Translations under genes and position numbers: made by a program
Shown here: positions 9,094 to 17,965 of the stretch, piece by piece
Layout of the letters: every line of letters begins with the position of its first letter
How positions within the stretch are numbered: the stretch's first letter is position 1
The notes under the pieces: generated by a model
What the model saw: only the letters and a program-made list of their open reading frames with translations
The model's database searches: none
What the model was told of the DNA's origin: nothing
Assembly (NCBI GenBank): GCA_903835065.1
Contig: CAILLO010000077.1
Location: 1-48,620 of the forward strand
Source of the DNA: an uncultured Eubacteriales bacterium
Lineage (GTDB): Bacteria > Bacillota > Clostridia > Saccharofermentanales > UBA5734
Direction of reading: 5' to 3'
DNA length: 48,620 bases

Positions 9094-10125
9094 TCAGTAC
9101 TGGACTTTCACGATCCGATGGGTGCGTGCCGACTCCAGGATCGCGAGAATGGAAAGAGAAGTGTTTGCCGCATCCGCGGGGGTGATCAGGAACGGCTTGT
9201 TGTCGAGGAGCCGTTCGATGAAATGCCGGATGCTCTGGTATGCGAATCCCGCGGCTCTCCCATGGATGAAATGGTTGACGAGGATGTCCGGGTTCTCGGA
9301 TTTCGTATCCGTGAACTTGGTGATCAGCTGGCTGTTGGACGCATCGATGCTGAACATGCCGCGGGTCCCCGTGAGATTGAATTTGATGTCGTTCACGCAA
9401 GGGTGCGAGTCCGGTGTGATCCAACCGTTCTCCATCGTGGCGATGCCGCCCTTCCGGAATTCAAGGATCGTCTGGAAGATATCCTCGGTGTCGACTCCGC
9501 GTCCCGACAGGATGCCTTTTCGGGAGACGGAATGGACCTGCTCGACTTCATCGTCGAAGAACCAGCGCAGCGTGTCGAGGCTGTGCGTGCCGAGGAACCA
9601 GAGGATGGAGGATTCCGCCGCCCAGCGCAACATATCCGTGGCGACCCACCGCACGTCGTTCAACCGGAAATAGGCGCTGTAGGGATTCCCGATCTCCCCG
9701 GCGTCCAAGGAGGCCTTCGCGACGGCGAATGGCGGGTTGAAGCGGTTGTGGAGGTCGACCATCATCCTTACGCCGTTCCGGGCGACGGCTTCCATGATGT
9801 CCTCGACGTCCCGTCTCGTCGTGGCCAGCGGCTTCTCGATCAGGAGGTGCTTCCCCGCATTGGCCGAGTCGATGGCGGCGTCTCGGTGCAGGAAGTCGGG
9901 CGTCACGATGGAAACGGCGTCGATCGGGCAATCCCGAAGCATCGCCCGGTGGTCGGTGTAGACGTGCTCCGCGGGGATTCCGTGCTTGGCCGCGAGCGCC
10001 TCCGCCTTCGACCGGTCGACATCGCAGACGCCGGTCAGTCGGACCGCGTCGTATTCACCGAGAATCGATGCGTGGGTGGCACCCCAGGTCCCTGCGCCGA
10101 TGATCGCGACGTCGATCCGTTCCAT
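9094..10125 (-). CDS. Gfo/Idh/MocA family NAD(P)-dependent oxidoreductase
   Basis: A 343-residue two-domain dehydrogenase. The Rossmann motif IIGAGTWGATH (residues 8-18) and the family hallmark EKP (E97-K98-P99) are present, and H181-x2-D184 in the second domain fits the usual catalytic/binding pair. Family members oxidise a ring hydroxyl of inositol, glucose-6-phosphate or glycosides, often at C3 to make a keto sugar. It sits between the FGGY kinase gene and the second TIM-barrel isomerase gene. This neighbourhood matches catabolic operons in which a Gfo/Idh enzyme makes a 3-keto sugar for a TIM-barrel isomerase or lyase, but that link is inference. Confidence 0.88.
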   Translation of the reverse strand: MERIDVAIIGAGTWGATHASILGEYDAVRLTGVCDVDRSKAEALAAKHGIPAEHVYTDHRAMLRDCPIDAVSIVTPDFLHRDAAIDSANAGKHLLIEKPLATTRRDVEDIMEAVARNGVRMMVDLHNRFNPPFAVAKASLDAGEIGNPYSAYFRLNDVRWVATDMLRWAAESSILWFLGTHSLDTLRWFFDDEVEQVHSVSRKGILSGRGVDTEDIFQTILEFRKGGIATMENGWITPDSHPCVNDIKFNLTGTRGMFSIDASNSQLITKFTDTKSENPDILVNHFIHGRAAGFAYQSIRHFIERLLDNKPFLITPADAANTSLSILAILESARTHRIVKVQY

Positions 10126-10146
10126 TCCGCTCTCCTCCGGACAGGC

Positions 10147-10923
10147 TCAGAGAAAACGCCGCAGCCCGTCGAGACAGGCGCGGGCGTTCTCGAGCCCCGA
10201 TCCGACCCTGGATTCGCTTTCCACGATCAACGCGAGGAAATCCTGCCGGCCCGCATCGAGGATCCCCTTCCAGTCGTTCCGATCGTCCAAGGCGCCGAGG
10301 ACCGTGTCGAATCCGGCGTCCAGGGAGAACGGCTTGCAGTGGAGCAGGACCGGTCGTCCCGAGTAGGTCCGGAGGACTCCGGCCGGATCCGCACCGCCTT
10401 CGATGGCGTTCCCGGTGTCCAGTTCCATGATGATTTCAGGAGAAAGGCTCCGGAACAGAAGGTCGAACACGCGCTCGCCGTCATAGACGAGCTGGAACTC
10501 GTGCTCGTGGTTGTGGTAGCCCAGATCGATGCCATGCGCTTTCAGTCGTGCGGAGATTCCGTTCAACCGGGTCGCGTAGTCGGCCCAGAGGACGCGCCGC
10601 TCCTCGGAGGGCTTGTGTGCAACGTTCCACTTGCCGCCAAGGCAGGGCACGATGGCCCGGCTGCAACCCACCTTCTTCAAATAGTCGATGGTTCTTTCAA
10701 TGGTCTCCGGCTGGACGTTGCGCCATTCGATATGCCAGCTGCAGAGGTCCAGACCGGAGCGGTCCAGTGCCCTCCGGACTTCGTCGACGTCGTATTCCGG
10801 TTCGCCATAGAACTCGATGGCTCCATAGCCCATCTCCGCGAGCTTCACGAACGTCCCGGCCATATCGGCCTTGATGTCCTCGTAGACGGTGTACATTCCC
10901 AGCGCGATCGGCACCTTGCCCAT
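10147..10923 (-). CDS. Sugar phosphate isomerase/epimerase-like TIM-barrel protein (second of two)
   Basis: A 258-residue member of the xylose isomerase-like TIM-barrel family. Visible landmarks are LGMYTVYEDIKAD at the N-terminus, WHIEWRN, YHNHEHEF with several histidines and a glutamate, and MELDTGNAIEGG, typical of the metal site. The start ATG at 10921-10923 has GAGGAGG 8 bases upstream. YHNHEHEF is shared with a group of uncharacterised isomerases often encoded beside Gfo/Idh oxidoreductases, as here (21 bases apart). It is clearly different from the other TIM-barrel protein encoded at 6525-7502, so the two probably act on different intermediates. A LacI-type operator-like palindrome lies inside the coding sequence at 10617-10630. 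Confidence 0.82.
   Translation of the reverse strand: MGKVPIALGMYTVYEDIKADMAGTFVKLAEMGYGAIEFYGEPEYDVDEVRRALDRSGLDLCSWHIEWRNVQPETIERTIDYLKKVGCSRAIVPCLGGKWNVAHKPSEERRVLWADYATRLNGISARLKAHGIDLGYHNHEHEFQLVYDGERVFDLLFRSLSPEIIMELDTGNAIEGGADPAGVLRTYSGRPVLLHCKPFSLDAGFDTVLGALDDRNDWKGILDAGRQDFLALIVESESRVGSGLENARACLDGLRRFL
10617..10630. promoter_or_regulatory. Operator-like palindrome inside a coding sequence
   Basis: GTGCAACGTTCCAC is identical at 13 of 14 positions to the operator-like palindrome at the main promoter (23533-23546) and fits GTGNAACGTTNCAC on both strands. It lies inside the second TIM-barrel isomerase gene, where it encodes a WNVAH stretch, so it could be a chance result of codon choice. 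If real, it could be a secondary binding or roadblock site for the operon's LacI-type regulator. Confidence 0.3.
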
Positions 10924-10949
10924 TCCGGCGGCCTCCTCTTCCTCTGCCT

Positions 10950-11588
10950 TCAGATCCTTCGAACGCACCAATCGGCGGCATTCGAGAGAAGACGTCCCAT
11001 GTTGGAGAGCATCGAGGCCGTATGTCCGGGCGTGATGCTGCAGGTCCGGCCCTTGCCCAGGTCCTGGCTCCACCCTGCGATTTCCGTCCCTGCCGCGGAG
11101 ACGCTGCAGAGGAAGGGCACGGCCCGGTCCATGTCGACCTGGCAGAAATAGTGCTCGTCGGGCGATTCGAAGGGTTCCACTCCCGCGAGGACGGGGTGGC
11201 GGCAGCCGGCCAGCGGCAGGATGCGGACCGGGGCATGCTCCTTCGGGTGGCTGGCGAAATGGCCGAGGGCGATGTGGAACATCGGCGACCCCGGGTCGAT
11301 CACGGCCAGCCCGGCGTGGACGAACAGCATGCCCATCCCGCCTTCGACGGCATCCAGCAGGACCTGCTGCTCATCGATCCGCAGATGTTCGTTGTTGTCG
11401 GGATTTCCGCACCCGATCGTGAAATTCACGACGAGGTCGGGCTTGCGTTCCATCCGGACGACGTCCCGGATGTAGTCGGTGGTCAGGACGTCCCACCGGT
11501 CTTCGGTGAACGTGGCGCGGACGATGTCGCGATAGGTGTCCGCGGGGTGATACATGTCGTTCCAGACCACGGCGATCGATTTCTTCAT
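10950..11588 (-). CDS. ThuA-like domain protein (first of two)
   Basis: A 212-residue protein of the ThuA family, a class I glutamine-amidotransferase-like fold linked with trehalose and keto-sugar utilisation. It begins KKSIAVVWND, contains the turn GGMGMLFVHAGL around residue 85 that replaces the nucleophile elbow, and ends with GRTCSITPGHTASMLSN, the common ThuA TPGH segment. No classical catalytic triad is evident, as usual for this family. The ATG at 11586-11588 has AAGGAGG 8 bases upstream; a longer frame to 11630 lacks a ribosome site. It lies 26 bases before the isomerase gene. The biochemical role of ThuA proteins is poorly defined, so only the family is assigned. Confidence 0.8.
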   Translation of the reverse strand: MKKSIAVVWNDMYHPADTYRDIVRATFTEDRWDVLTTDYIRDVVRMERKPDLVVNFTIGCGNPDNNEHLRIDEQQVLLDAVEGGMGMLFVHAGLAVIDPGSPMFHIALGHFASHPKEHAPVRILPLAGCRHPVLAGVEPFESPDEHYFCQVDMDRAVPFLCSVSAAGTEIAGWSQDLGKGRTCSITPGHTASMLSNMGRLLSNAADWCVRRI

Positions 11589-11636
11589 GGGGAGTTCCTC
11601 CTTTTCGGTTCCAGAGGTCTTGTGCGTCATCGTCGG

Positions 11637-12362
11637 CTAGAGGGCGGCCGCGGCCGCGGAATCGAGGATGACTTCGCAGTCCGGATGCAGCTGGAGGACG
11701 GAAGCCGGTACGGACGGATCCACCGGTCCTTGGAGCGCCGCTCGGACGATCGCGGCCTTTCGGGCACCGTTGGCGGCGAGCACGATCCTGCGGCTATGCA
11801 TGATGTTCCGGATGCCGATGGTGATTCCGCCGAGATCCGCCTCCGCGCTCGAGTTCGTCTCTCTGCGGATCCGGGTGTCCAGGTCCTTGTCCATCCGGGA
11901 GAGCCAGGTCGTCTGGCCGAACGGCGTGCCGGGCTGATTGAAGCCGAGGTGCCCGTTCTCTCCGATCCCGAGAACCATGAGGTCGATTCCGCCGCGGGCG
12001 GCGATCGCATGTTCGAAGTCCGTGCATTCGCGGGCGAAATCGTCCGACCGCGTGGGCGGCATCAGGAAATGCTCCATCGGGATGCCGAGAGGAAGGACGA
12101 CTTCGTGCAGGATCATGTAGTAGCAACTGCCGAAATACTCCCGGTCGACCCCGGTGACTTCGTCCAGGTTGAAGACGGTCATGCGCGAAACGTCGAAGGG
12201 GTGTCCCGCGTGGATCTCCGCGAGCGAGCGGTGCACTCCGCCGGTCGTCCTTCCTGTGGATAGGCCGATGACGGATTCGGGTCGGCGGAGGGCCTGTTCC
12301 ACGATGCGCCATGCGACACGGGAGTGGAACTCCGACTCGGATGAAGTGACAGTGATCTTCAT
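11637..12362 (-). CDS. nagB: Glucosamine-6-phosphate deaminase-like protein
   Basis: A 241-residue NagB-type isomerase/deaminase that would convert glucosamine-6-phosphate to fructose-6-phosphate and ammonia. FNLDE carries the expected aspartate (D67), and GENGHLGFNQPG carries the ring-opening histidine (H138). At the position of the catalytic glutamate (E148 in Escherichia coli NagB, usually FNEP) this protein has glutamine (Q143). Deaminase activity may therefore be altered, or the substrate may be another amino sugar phosphate. The ATG overlaps the TGA of the amino-sugar kinase gene (ATGA), so kinase and deaminase are translationally coupled, which supports an amino-sugar phosphate as substrate. 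Confidence 0.8.
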   Translation of the reverse strand: MKITVTSSESEFHSRVAWRIVEQALRRPESVIGLSTGRTTGGVHRSLAEIHAGHPFDVSRMTVFNLDEVTGVDREYFGSCYYMILHEVVLPLGIPMEHFLMPPTRSDDFARECTDFEHAIAARGGIDLMVLGIGENGHLGFNQPGTPFGQTTWLSRMDKDLDTRIRRETNSSAEADLGGITIGIRNIMHSRRIVLAANGARKAAIVRAALQGPVDPSVPASVLQLHPDCEVILDSAAAAAL

Positions 12363-13366
12363 GATTTATTCCTTCCGGCATCTGCGGGCCTGCGTAGGAG
12401 TCCGATTCCTTCCGATGAGCGGCGGCAGTTCGCCCGGAGCCGGTCGAAGTTCCCGTCGCAGGATTTTTCAAGACCCAGAATCATGGCGCCGACGACCGGT
12501 TCGAACTCGGCGTTGAGGATCGATGCCTTGACGACCCTCCTGTGCACGCAGGCGCTGATGATATCCTGCAGGAGCAGATTTCGGGCCTTGAATATCCCGC
12601 CGGAAAGCACGACATCGATGGGTTTGTCCATCAGACCGTACTGCTGGGCGCCCGCGATGACATACCGGCTCAGGGAGGTCCCGAAGTCCCAGATCACATC
12701 CAGCGCGGCGGTGTCTGAGTGGTCCGCCGCTTCGAACAGCAGGAACGCCACGTCCTTCAGGGGCTTCCCGAGTTGTCCGCGCTGATAGGCCAGCAACAAT
12801 TCGTCGACCTTGGTCAGACCGAAGTGGTCGAGCGCCATGCGGGTCAGCAGAGTCGGTGGGAGCAGGCCGATCTCGCTCTGGAACACGGCCATCAGCGTCC
12901 TCGCGCCCAGACTTCCCCCACCCTGGTCCATGTCGTCGATATAGTTGTTGTAGACTTTGATGAACCCGGTGTCCGTCGTGATCGCGCAGTTCAGACCGGT
13001 CCCTCCGCAGAGCACGATGGCATTGGGATTGTCCGTCCCTCCGCGGAGCGCGATCAGGCTGTCGTTGTATACGGTGACGTTCTGGATGCCGTAGATATCC
13101 CTCAGTGCATTTTCAAGCAGTTCGATCTCGTCGGGCCAATTCGCTCCGGAAAGGCCGGCGGAGATGGCGGTGATGTCGCCGTACCCGAGTCCCGCCTGCG
13201 CCAATGCCTGGTCGACGGAGATGCGTACAGCGCCCATGGCGCGATCGAGACCATCGTAGAAGTGGCAGGAGCCGTAACTGGTTCCGGTTCCCAGCACGCA
13301 ACCGTCCCCGTCCGCAAGGAGCGCAATCGTCTTGCTCCCACCCTGATCGATCGCCAGTATCGCCAT
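12359..13366 (-). CDS. BadF/BadG/BcrA/BcrD ATPase-type sugar kinase (N-acetylglucosamine kinase-like)
   Basis: A 335-residue ASKHA-fold kinase. DQGGSKT (residues 7-13) is the first phosphate loop, NAIVLCGGTGLN the second, and VLSGGIFKA the adenosine motif near the C-terminus. This matches the N-acetylglucosamine kinase branch of the BadF/BadG family. The start ATG at 13364-13366 has GAGGGTG about 8 bases upstream. It lies directly after the lacI gene (4 bases) and overlaps the nagB-like gene. The likely role is ATP-dependent phosphorylation of an amino sugar entering through the ABC transporter. Glucosamine or a different hexosamine cannot be excluded. Confidence 0.83.
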   Translation of the reverse strand: MAILAIDQGGSKTIALLADGDGCVLGTGTSYGSCHFYDGLDRAMGAVRISVDQALAQAGLGYGDITAISAGLSGANWPDEIELLENALRDIYGIQNVTVYNDSLIALRGGTDNPNAIVLCGGTGLNCAITTDTGFIKVYNNYIDDMDQGGGSLGARTLMAVFQSEIGLLPPTLLTRMALDHFGLTKVDELLLAYQRGQLGKPLKDVAFLLFEAADHSDTAALDVIWDFGTSLSRYVIAGAQQYGLMDKPIDVVLSGGIFKARNLLLQDIISACVHRRVVKASILNAEFEPVVGAMILGLEKSCDGNFDRLRANCRRSSEGIGLLRRPADAGRNKS

Positions 13367-13370
13367 TTCG

Positions 13371-14477
13371 TCACACCCTCGTATCTTGTTCTGCAGACGC
13401 CAACCGCTTGTTGGCGCATGTGCTCTCACGGACCACTAGTTCTGTATTCAGGAGAATGCGTTCCTTGGCCGCGTGCGGGTGCCCAAGGCTGTAGACCAGC
13501 TTCTGGATGCCGACGTAACCGGCCTGCTTCAGCGGCTGCATCATCGTCGTGACCGGCTTGCAGTTGAAGCTGCCCGCCGCCCGGAACTCATCGTCGAACC
13601 CGATGACGGAGACGTCTTCCGGTACACGCAGCCCGACCTCGTTCATCGCCTTGATGGCGCCGAAGGCCGAAAGGTCCGTCGCGAAGAAGATGGCTTCGGG
13701 GACCTGATTCTTTTCTATCAGCTTCTTCATCTCGACATATCCACGATCGAAGTAGAGGTTCTGGCTCATGAACTCGTCCCTCTTCTTCCATTCGTCGACG
13801 TCCGAGAAATCGGGGAAAATGATCAGGCTCTGGTCCACCGGCACGTTGTACCGCTGGAGGGCCCGGACATAGCCGTTCATGCGGTCCAGCGTGATCTTCA
13901 GGTTCATGTTCCCGCCGATGTGGGCGATCCGTCGGTGTCCGAGATTGATCAGGTGCTCGGTCGCCATGAAGGCGCCGCCGATGTTGTCGATGACGACCTT
14001 GTTCACGTCGGTGCCCTCGATGTCGTTCTCGATGAGCATCAGCGGGAAATTGGAGTGGACCAGCTGCTGGATCATGGTATCGTCGTAGACGAGACTTCCG
14101 TACAGGACGATCCCGTCCACTCTTCCGTTCATCAGGAAATTGAGGTGGCGCTGCTTGCGCTGCACGTCGCCGTTGGAGTTGCAGAAGATGATGTTGTACT
14201 TTTCGTCGACATCGAAATCCTCCGCCCCCCTCTCGAGACCCTCGATCAGGCGGAAGATGAAGGTCGCGCAGAGATCGTCCACCACGATTCCGATCGTGTG
14301 CGTCTTCTGGAGGACCAGAGAACGGGCGATCCCATTCGGTCGGTAGTTCAGTTCCTTGATCGCGGCGATGATCTTCAGCGTGGATTCCGGGCTGACTCCC
14401 TTCTGGTCGTTCAGGTATCGGGAGACCAGGCTCTTGGAAACTCCTGCCAGATGTGCGACGTCATGGATGGTTGCCAT
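13371..14477 (-). CDS. LacI family transcriptional regulator
   Basis: A 368-residue regulator with the LacI helix-turn-helix at residues 3-22 ([20 protein letters not shown]), a hinge helix near residues 47-56 ([10 protein letters not shown]), and a periplasmic-binding-protein-like sugar domain ending in the common IGFDDE segment. It would bind a paired-half-site operator and release it, or bind it, when the sugar ligand is present. Operator-like palindromes with the central CG typical for this family sit at 23533-23546 and 23756-23769, so it probably controls the operon in which it lies. The ATG has AAAGGAGG 8 bases upstream. A TTGACA hexamer lies just upstream at 14521-14526, but without a convincing -10. 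Confidence 0.92.
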   Translation of the reverse strand: MATIHDVAHLAGVSKSLVSRYLNDQKGVSPESTLKIIAAIKELNYRPNGIARSLVLQKTHTIGIVVDDLCATFIFRLIEGLERGAEDFDVDEKYNIIFCNSNGDVQRKQRHLNFLMNGRVDGIVLYGSLVYDDTMIQQLVHSNFPLMLIENDIEGTDVNKVVIDNIGGAFMATEHLINLGHRRIAHIGGNMNLKITLDRMNGYVRALQRYNVPVDQSLIIFPDFSDVDEWKKRDEFMSQNLYFDRGYVEMKKLIEKNQVPEAIFFATDLSAFGAIKAMNEVGLRVPEDVSVIGFDDEFRAAGSFNCKPVTTMMQPLKQAGYVGIQKLVYSLGHPHAAKERILLNTELVVRESTCANKRLASAEQDTRV

Positions 14478-14533
14478 GGACGAATCCTCCTTTCCTACAT
14501 GGTGGATTTGCCGATTGGAATGTCAAGGAGGAA

Positions 14534-15808
14534 TCACGCGGTCGGAAAGAACTGCGGAAGAAGGGCTCGATTCGTTTCAAGAATTTCCGCGAGCATGGGT
14601 TTCGCGAGGTCGTAGTCCATGATCAGCGGGTGGGCCAATAGGGCGAGCAGCGCCTTGTCCCGGTTCCCTTCGACCGCCGCCTCGACCGTCAGCGTCTCGT
14701 AGTTCTTGACCGCGCAGACGAGGCCCCAGACGCTGGACGGAAGGCTGCCGAACGTCAGGGGGCGGATTCCGCTTGCGTTCACCAGGCACGCCGTCTCGAT
14801 GGAGGCGTCGGCCGCGAGGAACGGAATGGCGCCGTTGTTCGGAACATTCACGACGGCCCAGGTGTCCCGGTTGTTGGCGATTGCCGAAATCACGCCGAGC
14901 GCGGTCTCCGCGTAGTCGCCGCCGCCCCTCTTGGCCAGCAGCGCGGGCTTCGTGTCGACGGCGGGATCGTCGTAGATCCGGAAGAGCTCCTGTTCGATGC
15001 CGACGACCGTTTCCCCCCGGGTCATGGGGGTTTCCAGCTCGTGCCGCAACGTCTTTCCCTTGTGGTAGAAATACTGGCAGTAGAAGCTCGGAATCATCCG
15101 CTGCTTCATGATGATGTCCTTGTCGACGGCGCCGACGAATTCGGCGGCCCGCTCGAATTCGGCGTCGGTCACGGGGCGGTCGTCGATCATGATGTTGTAG
15201 CTGAAGTTCAGGTGGTTCAGTCCGAAGAAATCATACCGGACGCGGGAATGGTCGATTCCGAAGGCCTCGTACAGCATATTGGCGGGATGCCGGCCGCCGC
15301 CGCACAGCGCGGCGAATTTCACGCCCGTATGCTTGCCGACCGCTTCCGCGATGATGCCGGTGGGGTTCGAGTAATTGACGACCCATGCGTTCGGGTTGTG
15401 CTTCTCCACGTCACGGGCGATGTCGAGCATGGCGGGAATGGTGCGCAGCGCCTTCGCGAATCCGCCGGCTCCCGTCGTCTCCTGCCCGAGCAGGCCGTAT
15501 TTCATCGGAATCCGCTCATCGTGGATTCTGGCGGCGTTCCCCCCTACCCGGATCTGTGTGACGATGAAATCCGCGCCCTCGATGGCCTCGACGCGGTCCA
15601 ACGTCTTCACGACCTCCACGTCGTAGCCGATCCCGCGAAGGAACCGCTCCGTGAATCCGTGCATGATCCGCAGTCGTTCGGAGTCGATGTCCATCAGCGT
15701 AAGCCGGGCGAGCGGCAGCGTCGTGCGCATGGCGCCCAGCGCTTCCAGCAACTCCGGCGTATAGGAGCTCCCCGCTCCGATCAGCGTCAGTCGGATGGCC
15801 TTGTTCAT
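14534..15808 (-). CDS. Glycoside hydrolase family 4 (6-phospho-glycosidase type)
   Basis: A 424-residue GH4 enzyme. This family cleaves glycosides by an oxidation-elimination route using NAD and a divalent metal. The NAD loop LTLIGAGSSYTPEL is at residues 8-20, NYSNPTG near 145-151 is a family signature, and the two metal ligands are conserved: C169 in ALCGGG and H199 in GLNHLNF. The sequence following the metal cysteine, GGG, differs from the NVP of well-known 6-phospho-beta-glucosidases, so the substrate specificity is uncertain. The ATG has GGGAGG about 5 bases upstream. It precedes lacI by 56 bases. The 3-keto chemistry of GH4 fits the other oxidoreductases in this operon. Confidence 0.88.
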   Translation of the reverse strand: MNKAIRLTLIGAGSSYTPELLEALGAMRTTLPLARLTLMDIDSERLRIMHGFTERFLRGIGYDVEVVKTLDRVEAIEGADFIVTQIRVGGNAARIHDERIPMKYGLLGQETTGAGGFAKALRTIPAMLDIARDVEKHNPNAWVVNYSNPTGIIAEAVGKHTGVKFAALCGGGRHPANMLYEAFGIDHSRVRYDFFGLNHLNFSYNIMIDDRPVTDAEFERAAEFVGAVDKDIIMKQRMIPSFYCQYFYHKGKTLRHELETPMTRGETVVGIEQELFRIYDDPAVDTKPALLAKRGGGDYAETALGVISAIANNRDTWAVVNVPNNGAIPFLAADASIETACLVNASGIRPLTFGSLPSSVWGLVCAVKNYETLTVEAAVEGNRDKALLALLAHPLIMDYDLAKPMLAEILETNRALLPQFFPTA

Positions 15809-15818
15809 ATCGTCCTCC

Positions 15819-16580
15819 CTACCATTTCAGCCGTTCCCCGAACGAGTTGATGAAGGCCGGTTCGTCCGAGTTGAATCGCTCCGGGTTCTTCAGCAGTTCG
15901 AAGATGTTCTCGGCGACTTGTCCAGGTGTCACGTAGTAGCGGACGCCCTCCGGCATTTCACAGAAGGCCTCGTCCGGATCGGCGGTGGCCTTCCCGATGA
16001 CGGAAAGCATCCACCCCGGATGGATGTCCATGACATTGCCGCCATGCTTCCGGATCGCGTTCAGCACGATGACGGACTGCATGTTCACGGCGGCCTTCGA
16101 CATGCAGTAGCCTGGCTGGCCGTCCTTGGCGCAACCGCCGATGCTGCCGGCTTCCGACGAGAGGTTCACGACGAGTTTCTCGTAGCTCTCGAGCACGAGT
16201 CCGATCAGGGCCTGGGTGACGCGAAGGGTTCCCAGCGCGTTGACGTTGAATTCCGTCAGCATCCGGTCGTAATCGAAGCCGTCGTCCAGAATGGTTCCCG
16301 TGTCTGCGCTGAGCCATACCCCTGCGACATTGATCAGGATGTCGATGGACCGGGTCCGGCCCTTGGTGAACTCCGCGGCGGCCTTCACGCTTTCGGAGTT
16401 TCCGACGTCGAGCGGCACGACGTGAAGGGTATCCGGAAAACGTGCGGCCAAATCGTCCAGCAAATGCCAATTCTTCTTGAAGCGGCCTGCGAAGACCCTA
16501 TCGCCGCTTTCGGCATATTTTCTGGCCAGCTCGAACCCGAGCCCTCGGTCCGCACCCGTGATGAATACCGTCTTCTTCAT
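15819..16580 (-). CDS. Short-chain dehydrogenase/reductase
   Basis: A 253-residue SDR. The cofactor motif TGADRGLG is at residues 8-15, NVAG at about 84-87, the catalytic serine around 141-142 and the YxxxK pair at Y158 and K162. The start ATG overlaps the TGA of the upstream dehydrogenase gene (ATGA), and AAAGGA lies upstream, so the two are coupled. It probably interconverts a carbonyl and a hydroxyl on the sugar-derived substrate. It is followed 10 bases later by the GH4 gene. The substrate is unknown. It is the only SDR in a cluster that also has four medium-chain dehydrogenases and one Gfo/Idh enzyme. Confidence 0.87.
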   Translation of the reverse strand: MKKTVFITGADRGLGFELARKYAESGDRVFAGRFKKNWHLLDDLAARFPDTLHVVPLDVGNSESVKAAAEFTKGRTRSIDILINVAGVWLSADTGTILDDGFDYDRMLTEFNVNALGTLRVTQALIGLVLESYEKLVVNLSSEAGSIGGCAKDGQPGYCMSKAAVNMQSVIVLNAIRKHGGNVMDIHPGWMLSVIGKATADPDEAFCEMPEGVRYYVTPGQVAENIFELLKNPERFNSDEPAFINSFGERLKW

Positions 16581-17524
16581 GGGATGATGATTCCTTTCAC
16601 ATAGCCGTCCGACTGCTGTTCGCAGGCACGGTAACCTGCTTCCGAATCTTCCAGGGAATACCGATGGGTGACCAGTCCCCGGATATCCAGGACCCCTCGC
16701 TCCAGCAGGGCGATCGCTCTCCGCATGTCGTCCGGCTCGTCGGTGGAGTAGTTCGGAAAGACTCCTCGGACTTCCACCGCCTTTTCCATGATCTTCCTGA
16801 AATCGATTCCGCTTCCTGGTTCCTTGTACATGCTCATCAGGGTCAGACGGCCTCTGGATTTCTTCAGGAACGTGAGCGACTGCCCCAGGACGTCGGTCCG
16901 CCCCGTGCCTTCGATGACGAAATCCGCCATGTGGCCTGCGCTGATCCGTCGGACCTCCGCCTCCACGTCGGTGCTCCGGGGATCGAGTGCGTGCGTGGCT
17001 CCGTACCGTCTCGCAAGTTCGAGCCTCCGGGTGTCGGGATCGACGGCGATCAAGGCGGAGAGCAGGTTTCCTGCCAGCAATTGGATGCACCACAGGCCCA
17101 TGGGGCCGCAGCCCACGACGACCGCGACGTCCCCGGCTTCCGGCGCAGCGGCGCGGACGACGGTGACGACGCATTTCAAGGGTTCGCACATGGCATGGAT
17201 CGGGTCTATCCTTGGGGAAAGCCGATAGCAGTCGCTGTCCTTGACGGAGATGAAGTCGGCCAATCCGACTCCTCCGAGACCCGTCACGAGATCCCCTTCG
17301 CGGATTCCGGTCGTCGCCGCGCCGACGTGGACGGCCGTCCCGGCCCATTCGTGCCCGATCGTCCTCGGATAGGAAGCCGCAAGGCCCTTCCAGTCACCGA
17401 TCTCGCTGTTGCAGATCCCCCAGGCCGCCACGTCGACGACGATGCGGTCCTCCTCTAGCGGCAGGTCGAACTCCTGCAGTTCGAGCGTCCGCGAGCCGGT
17501 CAGGATCATCCTTCTGGTCCTCAC
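16577..17524 (-). CDS. Short medium-chain dehydrogenase without the structural zinc lobe
   Basis: A 315-residue MDR protein. Catalytic zinc ligands remain (ICNSE with the cysteine near residue 38, and IGHEW), but the four-cysteine structural lobe found in its neighbours is replaced by a short loop (VTGLGGVGLADF), which explains the length. The Rossmann motif VVVGCGPMGLW is near residue 134. I kept a GTG start at 17522-17524 with GGGAGAG upstream; an ATG five codons in (17507-17509) preceded by AGAAGG is also possible. The stop overlaps the SDR start. Loss of the structural zinc is known in some MDR families, so the enzyme may still be active. Confidence 0.82.
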   Translation of the reverse strand: MRTRRMILTGSRTLELQEFDLPLEEDRIVVDVAAWGICNSEIGDWKGLAASYPRTIGHEWAGTAVHVGAATTGIREGDLVTGLGGVGLADFISVKDSDCYRLSPRIDPIHAMCEPLKCVVTVVRAAAPEAGDVAVVVGCGPMGLWCIQLLAGNLLSALIAVDPDTRRLELARRYGATHALDPRSTDVEAEVRRISAGHMADFVIEGTGRTDVLGQSLTFLKKSRGRLTLMSMYKEPGSGIDFRKIMEKAVEVRGVFPNYSTDEPDDMRRAIALLERGVLDIRGLVTHRYSLEDSEAGYRACEQQSDGYVKGIIIP

Positions 17525-17533
17525 TGCTCTCCC

Positions 17534-17947
17534 TCAATCGATGTTCTGGATGAATTCCACGGTCTCGCCACCCGGAGCCCGGATGAAGGAGAACTTCATG
17601 CCGACGATCTCACCGGATCGCGTCGGAATGTGGGATTCCCGAGGTTCCTGGATCAGTTCCGCGCCCGCCGCGATCGCCTTCGCGACGGAGGCCTGGATAT
17701 CGTCGGTCAGGACGGCGACATGCTGCCATTTTCCGGTTCCGAAATCCTCCGGAGACGCGAAGATCTCGAGAAAGTCCCCGGCGCCCAGGTCCAGGATGAA
17801 GGCGTGGTCCAGGCCACCTTCCTTGCCCCATTCGACGACGAGCTTTGCGCCAAGGCCCTGCCGGTAGAATTCCGCCGTCCGATGCAGGTCCGGGACCCGC
17901 AGACAGACGTGGTGGATTCCCTTCTTCTTGTCCTTCGTCCAGGCCAT
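17534..17947 (-). CDS. VOC (glyoxalase/bleomycin-resistance fold) protein
   Basis: A 137-residue single VOC-domain protein. KGIHHVCLRVPDL near the N-terminus carries the first metal histidine, KWQHVAVLTDD the second half start, and GGETVEFIQ near the C-terminus the glutamate, giving the paired beta-alpha-beta-beta-beta pattern. VOC proteins use a metal for isomerisation, epimerisation or ring opening of small molecules. The ATG has AAGGAGG about 9 bases upstream. It lies between a ThuA-like gene (18 bases) and the short MDR gene (9 bases). An epimerase or lyase role on a keto sugar would fit the context but is not shown. Confidence 0.82.
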   Translation of the reverse strand: MAWTKDKKKGIHHVCLRVPDLHRTAEFYRQGLGAKLVVEWGKEGGLDHAFILDLGAGDFLEIFASPEDFGTGKWQHVAVLTDDIQASVAKAIAAGAELIQEPRESHIPTRSGEIVGMKFSFIRAPGGETVEFIQNID

Positions 17948-17965
17948 TTCATATTCCTCCTTGTC

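Noticed and set aside
14498-14526. Promoter for lacI with TTGACA at 14521-14526
   Set aside because: The -35 is perfect, but no acceptable -10 hexamer lies 16-19 bases downstream (ACCATG or CATGTA only).
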